Origin: Oscillospiraceae bacterium | GTDB taxonomy: Bacteria > Bacillota > Clostridia > Oscillospirales > Ruminococcaceae | NCBI GenBank assembly: GCA_028692035.1 | Contig: JAQUYD010000002.1 | Span: 62,001-126,000, forward strand | Direction: 5' to 3' | DNA length: 64,000 bases | Shown here: positions 27,444-35,005 of the stretch, piece after piece | Position numbering within the stretch: the first letter of the stretch is position 1 | How the letters are laid out: each line of letters begins with the position of its first letter | Position numbers and translations under genes: made by a program | The notes under the pieces: generated by a model | The model's database searches: none | Seen by the model: only the letters and a program-made list of their open reading frames with translations | Told to the model about the DNA's origin: nothing

Positions 27444-27887
27444 TTATCTCTCCAAATCCTTGATAAAACAGATGATGCGCCCCGCCTCCAGAAATCCGCT
27501 GTGCAGATGGAACCCACGGCTTTCTTTGTTTTCCAGCGCGCAGTCGGACCCCATTTCCCGGCAGCCCTTTTCCCGGCACCATCCCTCGCATGCGGCCAGC
27601 AGGGCTTTGGAACCGCCCTGGCCCCGGCAGGGCGGTTCCATGTAGATCCCCTCCAGATATCCCACCGGGGAACCGGAAGACCCCTCCACATAATCCCGCC
27701 GAATACCGCATTGCGCAAAACCCACCGGCCTTTCCTCCCGGTACGCCAAAAACACTGCCGCGTCCGGATCCTGGAGCAAAACCCGGAACTCCTCTTCCAG
27801 CGGCTTTGCCTGATGGTCCGGCCACAGCTGCAGCGCCAGGGCGGCAGCCTCTTTCCACTGATCCTGCTTCGCTTGTTCAATTTTCAT
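27444..27887 (-). CDS. Aminoglycoside 6'-N-acetyltransferase-like GNAT protein
   Basis: LALQLWPDHQ...VGFAQCGIRRDYVEGSSGSPVGYLEGIYMEPPCRGQGGSKALLAACEGWCREKGCREMGSDCALENKESRGFHLHSGF, resembling AAC(6')-Ic/Iy-type sequences. Confidence 0.75.
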   Translation of the reverse strand: MKIEQAKQDQWKEAAALALQLWPDHQAKPLEEEFRVLLQDPDAAVFLAYREERPVGFAQCGIRRDYVEGSSGSPVGYLEGIYMEPPCRGQGGSKALLAACEGWCREKGCREMGSDCALENKESRGFHLHSGFLEAGRIICFIKDLER

Positions 27888-27937
27888 CTGTTTCGCCTCA
27901 TTTCAGATATGTTTTATCAAAATATTACAAATAGTAT

Positions 27938-28834
27938 TTAAAATAAGGACAACTGCGGTTCTTCATATCCTTTTCGGATGATAGAAATGATGTCGGCCAT
28001 CTGGTACGCTACGCCGCAGACCCGGCAAGCGCGGGTATATTCCCCCCACAAAGGCTTTGCCAGTGGGGAATTACAGCCGTAGTCGTAACCATAGGTTTTC
28101 CGGTACCTGGTGGACAGGCCGGGGAAATTTTCATCCAGCCTGGCGTAAAAATATTCCCGCTGGCGGTCCCGCATCGTCAGGCCAAACATTTCCTTGCCGC
28201 CGTTGAACAGATATTTTGCCCCCGCCTGGGCCGCTTTTTCCACAATGGCGCGAATGTTTGCCGGATCGTCGGTGATCCAGGGCAGCACCGGCATCAATAG
28301 CACGCCGGCGGGAATCCCTGCTTCGGATAGTTTTCGCAGCACCGTAAAACGCCGGGAGGCGGCGGGAGCCGACGGCTCCACCTGTTTGCCGAGGGCATCC
28401 TCCGCTGTTGTAATCGTGATGTTGACCGCCACCGGGCTATGCTCCCGAATGCGCTGCAAAAGGGGAATATCCCGCACCACCAAATCCGATTTTGTTGCCA
28501 TGACCACGCCAAAGCCGTACCGCGCAATTTTTTCCAATGCGCCTTGGGTCAGCCGTTCATCCCGCTCAAAAGGGTTGTATGGATCGCTCATGGAGCCGGT
28601 GTGGATAATTCCGGTGCGCCGCTTGGCCCGCAGCTCCCGCTCCAGCGTTTCCAGGGCGTTTTCTTTGGCGCATACCTGGTCAAAATGGTCGATCCCATAG
28701 CATTCGCTGCGGCTGTCGCAGTAAATGCATCCGTGGCAGCAACCCCGGTAGAGATTCATGTTGTAATGGCAGCCAAACCAGCTTTTTTGCTCCTGATAGC
28801 CTGAAAGAATGGTTTTTGCCGGTATGTACTCCAT
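27938..28834 (-). CDS. SPL-family radical SAM protein
   Basis: NLYRGCCHGCIYCDSRSECYGIDHFDQVCAKENALETLERELRAKRRTGIIHTGSMSDPYNPFE. Confidence 0.92.
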   Translation of the reverse strand: MEYIPAKTILSGYQEQKSWFGCHYNMNLYRGCCHGCIYCDSRSECYGIDHFDQVCAKENALETLERELRAKRRTGIIHTGSMSDPYNPFERDERLTQGALEKIARYGFGVVMATKSDLVVRDIPLLQRIREHSPVAVNITITTAEDALGKQVEPSAPAASRRFTVLRKLSEAGIPAGVLLMPVLPWITDDPANIRAIVEKAAQAGAKYLFNGGKEMFGLTMRDRQREYFYARLDENFPGLSTRYRKTYGYDYGCNSPLAKPLWGEYTRACRVCGVAYQMADIISIIRKGYEEPQLSLF

Positions 28835-28845
28835 GGCGGCCTCCT

Positions 28846-29580
28846 TTACAGATAATCCAATTCCGCTTTTCTCGCCTGGCTGTGTTGGAATTTTCGCGGA
28901 ACACGATAGACCGTTCCGCCCCGTTCAAACCGCGCGCCGGTCTGCATGAAGCGGAAGGGAATGCCCCGCAGCATACACTGGCGGCGCAGATCCAGCACCC
29001 AGTCATACCGGCATAGCCGCGCCTCATTCCCTGATTCCCCGCCCACCGTCACCTGTTCGATCCAATCGCCCAGCCAGCCGGACAGATCGATGGGGCCCAG
29101 CAGCGGTGAACAAACCAATTCTTTGTGGCGAATCGGCGCCGAGCGGTAGATGGGCAGGCGAAAGTCCGCCCGATCCTGATTTTCTATGGTGCAGCAGATG
29201 GTGACGTTGGCATACCCCTCGCCCCAATCCGGCGGCGTACATTGTTCAAAGCGGTGGATCCTTTTTGTGATGATGAAAAAATGAAGATCCGACCGCTGGG
29301 CGATCATCCGCCACGCCTCTTCCCGCCAGGTGTCGGCGTCCTCTAGGAAAAAATCAGAGGTAAAGCAGGTGTAGACCACCTCGCCCGCCGGGATTTTATA
29401 GGTCCCATCTCGCTTTTTTCGCACTGGCAGGTCAAACGCCTCGTTTTTGCGGACCTGATCCGGCTCGCGCCCATATTTGCTGTCCGAACGATATACATAA
29501 CAATGACGGCAGCCTTCGCTGATTCGGTGGCAGCCATGCCACGGGTTCCAACCAGCCAAACCGACCACCCCTTTCGACAA
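28846..29580 (-). CDS. DUF5131 (phage Gp37/Gp68-like) Cys-motif protein
   Basis: AGWNPWHGCHRISEGCRHCYVYRSDSKYG...YTCFTSDFFLEDADTWREEAWRMIAQRSDLHFFIITKR...VTVGGESG. Confidence 0.88.
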   Translation of the reverse strand: MSKGVVGLAGWNPWHGCHRISEGCRHCYVYRSDSKYGREPDQVRKNEAFDLPVRKKRDGTYKIPAGEVVYTCFTSDFFLEDADTWREEAWRMIAQRSDLHFFIITKRIHRFEQCTPPDWGEGYANVTICCTIENQDRADFRLPIYRSAPIRHKELVCSPLLGPIDLSGWLGDWIEQVTVGGESGNEARLCRYDWVLDLRRQCMLRGIPFRFMQTGARFERGGTVYRVPRKFQHSQARKAELDYL

Positions 29581-29679
29581 AAAGTTTGCTTTTTACCTGT
29601 TTCATGTTAGAATAGGCAAAGGCCATCCCATCAAACGTTGGCCGACAGATCACAGCTTTGCAGAAAGGGAATCGTTGCC

Positions 29680-30633
29680 ATGCCCTATTTTATTTTTATC
29701 GTCAACCCTGTGGCGGGAAAGGGCCTGCACGCCAAGCGCCTTTGTTCCGATATTAAGGATTATTTTTCCTGCCGGGCGCTGGATTATGAAATCCACTGCA
29801 CCGGCGGCATTGGGGACGCTTTGGCCTTCGTCCGCGACTACCCTTCCAAGGAAGGGCGCCGCCTTTGCTTTGTGGCTTGCGGCGGGGATGGAACGCTTCA
29901 CGAGGTGGTCAACGGCGCCGTTTGCCGGCACGACTGCTCTGTCTCGGCGATCCCCTGCGGATCGGGCAACGATTATGTGAAAAACTTTGGCACCGCCGGC
30001 GACTTTACCGATCTAGACCGTCTGGTCCGCGGCGCGCCCCATCCGGTGGATTTGCTGGACTGCTCCGGCGAGTACGCAGTGAACCTGTGCAATATCGGGT
30101 TTGATGCCCGGGTGGCGAACCATATGTCCAAATTCAAACAGTTGCCCTTCGTCTCCGGGCCGCTGGCCTATCGCCTCTCTGTGCTCTTTTGTATTCTCGG
30201 TCCCATCAGCAGCGCCATGACCATCTCCGGCCCCGATGGGGAAACGCTGGCCGAAAAGCTGATCCTAGCGGTTATTGCCAACGGCTTTTGCTATGGCGGC
30301 GGCTACTATCCCGCGCCGGACGCCTGCACTGTCGACGGGGTTATGGAATTTTGCGGTGTCCGCAAAATGTCCCGCTTGCAGATATCCCGATTCATCCGCA
30401 TCTACCAAAAAGGGCAGCATCTGAAAAATGCCCAGCTGGCTCCCAAAATCTTATACCGCAAAGGACAATCGATCACGATCCGCAGCAAGCATCCTCTGGT
30501 GATCTGTTTGGACGGGGAAATCCGGAAGAGCAAAGAACTCTCCATCCGGCTCGCTCCAGCAGCTCTGCATTTCTGGCTGCCGGAGGGGGCCGTCCCAGCT
30601 AATTTGCCCGCTATGGCTGTGGCGCAAGAATAA
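29680..30633 (+). CDS. Diacylglycerol/lipid kinase family protein (YegS-like)
   Basis: FIVNPVAGKGLHAKRL...FVACGGDGTLHEVVNGA...AIPCGSGNDYVKNFG. Confidence 0.95.
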   Translation: MPYFIFIVNPVAGKGLHAKRLCSDIKDYFSCRALDYEIHCTGGIGDALAFVRDYPSKEGRRLCFVACGGDGTLHEVVNGAVCRHDCSVSAIPCGSGNDYVKNFGTAGDFTDLDRLVRGAPHPVDLLDCSGEYAVNLCNIGFDARVANHMSKFKQLPFVSGPLAYRLSVLFCILGPISSAMTISGPDGETLAEKLILAVIANGFCYGGGYYPAPDACTVDGVMEFCGVRKMSRLQISRFIRIYQKGQHLKNAQLAPKILYRKGQSITIRSKHPLVICLDGEIRKSKELSIRLAPAALHFWLPEGAVPANLPAMAVAQE

Positions 30634-30642
30634 ATCCTCATC

Positions 30643-31173
30643 CTATTTCTGAATTCGTTTGGCGGCGGCTTTTGCAGCCGCCTTTTTGTATAGGAAAGAT
30701 AGTGCCAAAGCTGACAGGAGCCCTATCAATACGCCGGTGCTGTCCAGCAACACGTCCCGCAGTTGGCCGCTTCGTCCAGGTACAAAAAGCTGATGAATTT
30801 CATCACTGGCCGCATAGGCCGTCCCAATTGCCCAAGCCAATCCGATTTTTCGGCTGCAGGGTTGATTGAGACGGGAAAAATCCCAACACAGCAACACGCC
30901 CAAACCGGCGTACACCAGAAAATGGGCTGTTTTTCGCACCAAAAACTGGGCGTTTTCCACCCAAATGGCCTGTTCTTCGGCAGAAAGCGACGAAAAACCC
31001 GGCCAAAACCAGAAGGCGGCGCCAAAAGCCGTCTGCCCGCTGAACTGGGAAGAGCTTTCCGCATCCTGAGCCGAAAAGGCAAAGATCAAGCCCATCCATA
31101 ACAGGGTCAGCGCCCAGGGCAGCAAATACCGCCAGGCCCGTTTTCGATCAATCTTTTGCTTCAAGCGCCCCAT
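30643..31173 (-). CDS. VanZ family protein
   Basis: LLPWALTLLWMGLIFAFSAQDAESS...KTAHFLVYAGLGVLLCWDF...AIGTAYAASDEIHQLFVPGRSGQLRDVLLDSTGVLIG. Confidence 0.93.
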   Translation of the reverse strand: MGRLKQKIDRKRAWRYLLPWALTLLWMGLIFAFSAQDAESSSQFSGQTAFGAAFWFWPGFSSLSAEEQAIWVENAQFLVRKTAHFLVYAGLGVLLCWDFSRLNQPCSRKIGLAWAIGTAYAASDEIHQLFVPGRSGQLRDVLLDSTGVLIGLLSALALSFLYKKAAAKAAAKRIQK

Positions 31174-31417
31174 CCTTCCAGTTCCACCACCTGCATTTTT
31201 CCGGATCTGGCTGCGGCGTTTGGGCAAAATAGACAGCGCAACGGTAGACATATAAAACGCACCGATCCTGATATCCATGCAAAGCGCAGTCCCTGCCGTA
31301 CAGTTCCTGCGGATTTTGACCGCGCAGATCCTCCACCCGCCGGATTCCCAACGCCTGCAGGTGGCCCTCCATATTTTTCCCTACGCCGGGAATTTTTTGC
31401 AGCGGCGTATTCGTCAT
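31148..31417 (-). CDS. Cdd1-like helix-hairpin-helix protein
   Basis: LQKIPGVGKNMEGHLQALGIRRVEDLRGQNPQELYGRDCALHGYQDRCVLYVYRCAVYFA. Confidence 0.82.
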   Translation of the reverse strand: MTNTPLQKIPGVGKNMEGHLQALGIRRVEDLRGQNPQELYGRDCALHGYQDRCVLYVYRCAVYFAQTPQPDPEKCRWWNWKDGALEAKD

Positions 31418-31767
31418 TTTTTCAGCGCCTCCGCCCACTCCCGCTCCCGAAACCCGACCAGTACCAGATCCCCTTCGACAAGGATCGGCCGGCGCACCAA
31501 CATCCCATTGCTGGCCAACAGCGCGTACTGCTCTTCTTCGCCCATGGATAAAAGCCGGTCCTTAAGCCCCAGCGCCTTATACAAAAGCCCGCTGGTATTG
31601 AAAAAACGTTTCAGGGGCAAGCCGCTTTTTTGGCGCCACAATCTCAGTTCCTGGGCAGTCGGATTCTGCTCCTTGATCGGGCGGCGGTCGAAGGAAAAGC
31701 CATTCACCGCCAGCCATTTGGCTGCCTTTTGGCAGGTCGTGCATTTCGCATATTCAATCAGCAACAC
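31414..31767 (-). CDS. ArsC/Spx-like arsenate reductase family protein
   Basis: YAKCTTCQKAAKWLAVNGFSFDRRPIKEQNPTAQEL...KRFFNTSGLLYKALGLKD...LVRRPILV. Confidence 0.93.
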   Translation of the reverse strand: MLLIEYAKCTTCQKAAKWLAVNGFSFDRRPIKEQNPTAQELRLWRQKSGLPLKRFFNTSGLLYKALGLKDRLLSMGEEEQYALLASNGMLVRRPILVEGDLVLVGFREREWAEALKK

Positions 31768-31962
31768 AAGAGATCCCTCCTAATCGTTGACTCGGTGTCT
31801 TTTTCTATGATCCGAAACGAAAAAACGCATGGCGTCATGCGCCGCTCCGGCGGTTTCACCTCAGCCAGGAGCAGATGGGGCATCATTCGGTATCATAACC
31901 ACTCTGTCATGATTATACCATAAACGAACACAGAAAAAAACATTGGTTCTTCGTTTTAGCAA

Positions 31963-32082
31963 CTAAGCAATTTCCTGCAAATCGCTGTGTGCTTCCTGTT
32001 CCGTATCCGCCGAGCAGATGAACCGACCCTGCGCATCGAAAACTTCTATATGTCCCAGTACCCACTTCATCGTATATTCCAT
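31963..32082 (-). CDS. Small hypothetical protein (39 aa), absent from the ORF track
   Basis: MEYTMKWVLGHIEVFDAQGRFICSADTEQEAHSDLQEIA; intact, protein-like composition. Confidence 0.55.
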   Translation of the reverse strand: MEYTMKWVLGHIEVFDAQGRFICSADTEQEAHSDLQEIA

Positions 32083-32234
32083 GATAAAATCCGCCCTTCC
32101 TTGGTTTTGGCTTTATTTTATCAGGTTATCTGTCCTATAATACGGACTTTGGTGACCGAAGTTCTGCATTTCCTCCATTGTTTTTAATTTTATCGTCCTT
32201 TGGCAACCTTTCAATAGGATAAAGAAAGATCCGA

Positions 32235-32288
32235 AAACAGATCAATACCCGCCGAAAGCGACTGCTTTCGGCGGGTATTGATCTGTTT
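32235..32288. terminator. Long bidirectional-type hairpin
   Basis: AAACAGATCAATACCCGCCGAAAGC-4 nt-GCTTTCGGCGGGTATTGATCTGTTT, 25-bp perfect stem. Confidence 0.75.
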
Positions 32289-32359
32289 GGCTATGCTTCT
32301 GGAATTCGTTAAAACATGCCACCGTTATGCTTTTTTCACCAATCTGCCCGCCTGCTCTC

Positions 32360-33616
32360 TTACTGGGTCAAATCGTCACAAGCCATATAGGCGTCGATCG
32401 AGTTGGCCGTGCTGCTGTCGGGCCCATCGAAAGAGAAGGAGCCATAACATTCCCTTCCATCCAACACTATGGAAAAATCCGCCTGATAGTCGCCGGCTGC
32501 ATCCTGATAAATTTCGCTCAAATTCACAAACAGGGCGATTTCCTCATACCCCATCCCGATATAAATTTCATCCGAAAACTGGGCGTCCTGTGACATACCG
32601 ACATAAGAAATCAGGCTCTGTGCCGTGTATTCCGTATCCGTTGTGCCGAAATAAAGCCCTTCGTCCGGATAAGCAAAAACCGTTGCACTTTCCTGTGGGC
32701 GCAGCTCGTACTCCGTGCCAAAAAAATCCCATGCCTGCTGCAGCGTCTCCCCGATATACCAGATGCCGCTTCCGGCGCTGGCATTGGTCCCGCTAGAGCC
32801 ATCTTCCGTATAGGTAAAGTACATCAGGTAATTGATGGCGCCGTTTTCATCGAAATAAGCGGCGAAATACTCCTCCCCATTTTTCCCTGCGAGCATATCG
32901 TCGTAATCTTCCACATCCGAGACATACCTCTTGGCGATGGTCAACGCTTCCTCACGGCTCATACCGATGGACACGCCACACACAGTAAATCCCACGTCCC
33001 TGTCACAGGCCACCAGCATATCGATCTGGCCGGAGGTCTCGTCCACTGTCACCATAAGGGAGCTGTCCAAATTCGTATAGGTTCCGTCGTATTCGGTCAG
33101 CAGGACGCCTGTTCCATTTTTCAACGCATCCGTTGTGCCGCCAAGATAGTCGCTTAACTCTTTCCCGTTGACCAGCGTCCCAATTTGGGAGGTACTCGGG
33201 AAATCGATGTCAACGTTTTGTTGCATGATATTGGTAGCCACAGTGTAGGCCAGAATCCCGCCGACGATAAAAATCGCCACCACCAGGACAGCCACGGTAA
33301 TCACTACCGGAATGACCCATTTGTTTTTCTTTTTGGGCGGCACTGCAGCCGGGTCGACCGGGTTATAATACGGATAGGCCGGCGGGATCGGCGCGCTCAT
33401 GGGCGCCTCGCGTACCGTTCCCTGGTTACCCTGTCCCAATTCAGGGCTGGCAGCCTCTGTCTGGCCTTTCAAAATTTCTTCCTCCGCGGCAACGGGATTC
33501 TCCTCCACAGGCGAAAACGGTGTTTCCGCCGGCTGCAATTTTTCTATTTTTTGACCGCATTTGGGGCAAAAGAGATCGCTTTCCTCCAAAATCTGGCCAC
33601 AATGGCTGCAAAGCAT
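32360..33616 (-). CDS. Zinc-ribbon membrane protein
   Basis: MLCSHCGQILEESDLFCPKCGQKIEKLQ... then KKKNKWVIPVVITVAVLVVAIFIVGGILAY; RBS AGGAGG. Confidence 0.85.
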   Translation of the reverse strand: MLCSHCGQILEESDLFCPKCGQKIEKLQPAETPFSPVEENPVAAEEEILKGQTEAASPELGQGNQGTVREAPMSAPIPPAYPYYNPVDPAAVPPKKKNKWVIPVVITVAVLVVAIFIVGGILAYTVATNIMQQNVDIDFPSTSQIGTLVNGKELSDYLGGTTDALKNGTGVLLTEYDGTYTNLDSSLMVTVDETSGQIDMLVACDRDVGFTVCGVSIGMSREEALTIAKRYVSDVEDYDDMLAGKNGEEYFAAYFDENGAINYLMYFTYTEDGSSGTNASAGSGIWYIGETLQQAWDFFGTEYELRPQESATVFAYPDEGLYFGTTDTEYTAQSLISYVGMSQDAQFSDEIYIGMGYEEIALFVNLSEIYQDAAGDYQADFSIVLDGRECYGSFSFDGPDSSTANSIDAYMACDDLTQ

Positions 33617-33682
33617 ATGCAATCCTCCTTTTTATCCATTTTATTTATCATATCGTAAAAGACGACAGATTTCAACAAAAAA

Positions 33683-33713
33683 CCTGTGGAGAAAGGATCT
33701 TTATCTCCACAGG
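33683..33713 (-). terminator. Hairpin downstream of activase operon
   Basis: CCTGTGGAGAAAGGATCTTTATCTCCACAGG. Confidence 0.6.
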
Positions 33714-33718
33714 GCTTT

Positions 33719-35005
33719 CTAAACGTTTGCCAAAGTCTCTGGCGTTTTTTCCGCGGGCAAGCTCTCCCGCGCCACCGCCAGCATCAGCTTAATGCGGTTT
33801 TCCTGGTTGACCCGGGTCGCACCAGGGTCATAGTCGATCGGCACGATATTGGCCTTGGGGTAAAGATTTTTGATCCTGCGGATCATTCCTTTTCCTACAA
33901 TGTGATTGGGCAGGCAGCCAAAAGGCTGGGCACAGACAATATTCTGATAGCCGCTTTCCACTAGCTCGATCATCTCGGCAGTCAAAAGCCAACCCTCGCC
34001 CATTTTGCAGCCGTACCCGATCACCGGCTCCACCATTTCTTTCACATGGCGGTAGGCCGACGGCGCCACAACCCGGGAATGGCGTTTCGCCGCATCGATC
34101 ACCGCGGTCTCGATCCTTGTGAGGTACTGCATCAAAACGTCGATCACCGCATATTTGGCGCGGCTTCCTCCGTAAAGCTTGATATCCTCCAGCCGGTTAT
34201 CCACCTTGAAGAGCATAAAACCAATGACCCCCGGCACCATCACCTCGCAATCCTGCTCGTGTAGGAATGCCTCCAGGTTATTATTGCCCAGGGGAGAATA
34301 TTTGACGTAAATTTCGCCGACCACGCCCACCTTGGTGATTGGGCGCGGAATAACCTCCAAAGCCGCATAATCGTCCGAAATGGCGTTTAGGTTTGCCTTT
34401 ACCTCTTTGAGGCTTAAGCCCTTTCCCACTGACATCTGCCGGGTCAATCCATCAATCCAACGGTCCATCAGCTTTTGGCTGCTGCCTGGCTGGACCTCAT
34501 AAGGTCTGGTTTGGTTGTGCAAAAGCACCAGCAAATCCCCGTAGGCCAACACTGCCAGCGCCTTGCGCAAAAGGGGCAACGTCAGCTGAAAGCCGCTGTT
34601 TTTCTCCAAGCCCGACAGGTTCAGGGAAATGACCGGGATATACTCCAGTCCCGCCTTTTTTAACGCTTTGCGCAAAAGGTGGATATAGTTTGAAGCCCGG
34701 CATCCGCCGCCGGTCTGGGTGATGAGCAACGCCGTTTTATGCAGGTCGTACGCCCCGCTGTGTAGCGCGTCCATAAACTGGCCGATGACCAGCAGCGCCG
34801 GATAGCAGGTGTCGTTATGTACGTATTTTAGCCCCGCGTCCACCACTGCCTGGCCGCCGTTTTGCAGGATTTGTAGCCGATAGCCATATTCCTCAAACAC
34901 CTTAATCAAAAAGCCAAAGTGAACCGGCAGCATATTGGGCACCAAAATGGTGTAATCCTTTTTCATCTCCTGGGTGAATTCCACCCGTTCCATTTCCTGA
35001 CTCAT
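33719..35005 (-). CDS. Acyl-CoA dehydratase activase-related protein (HgdB/DUF2229-like)
   Basis: YVHNDTCYPALLVIGQFMDALHSGAYD...ITQTGGGCRASNYIHLLRKALKKAG...AQPFGCLPNHIVGKGMIRRIK. Confidence 0.85.
   Translation of the reverse strand: MSQEMERVEFTQEMKKDYTILVPNMLPVHFGFLIKVFEEYGYRLQILQNGGQAVVDAGLKYVHNDTCYPALLVIGQFMDALHSGAYDLHKTALLITQTGGGCRASNYIHLLRKALKKAGLEYIPVISLNLSGLEKNSGFQLTLPLLRKALAVLAYGDLLVLLHNQTRPYEVQPGSSQKLMDRWIDGLTRQMSVGKGLSLKEVKANLNAISDDYAALEVIPRPITKVGVVGEIYVKYSPLGNNNLEAFLHEQDCEVMVPGVIGFMLFKVDNRLEDIKLYGGSRAKYAVIDVLMQYLTRIETAVIDAAKRHSRVVAPSAYRHVKEMVEPVIGYGCKMGEGWLLTAEMIELVESGYQNIVCAQPFGCLPNHIVGKGMIRRIKNLYPKANIVPIDYDPGATRVNQENRIKLMLAVARESLPAEKTPETLANV

Noticed and set aside
31770-31960. 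Possible tRNA or regulatory RNA between arsC-like gene and 39-aa ORF
   Set aside because: No cloverleaf or T-loop consensus found; no supported structure
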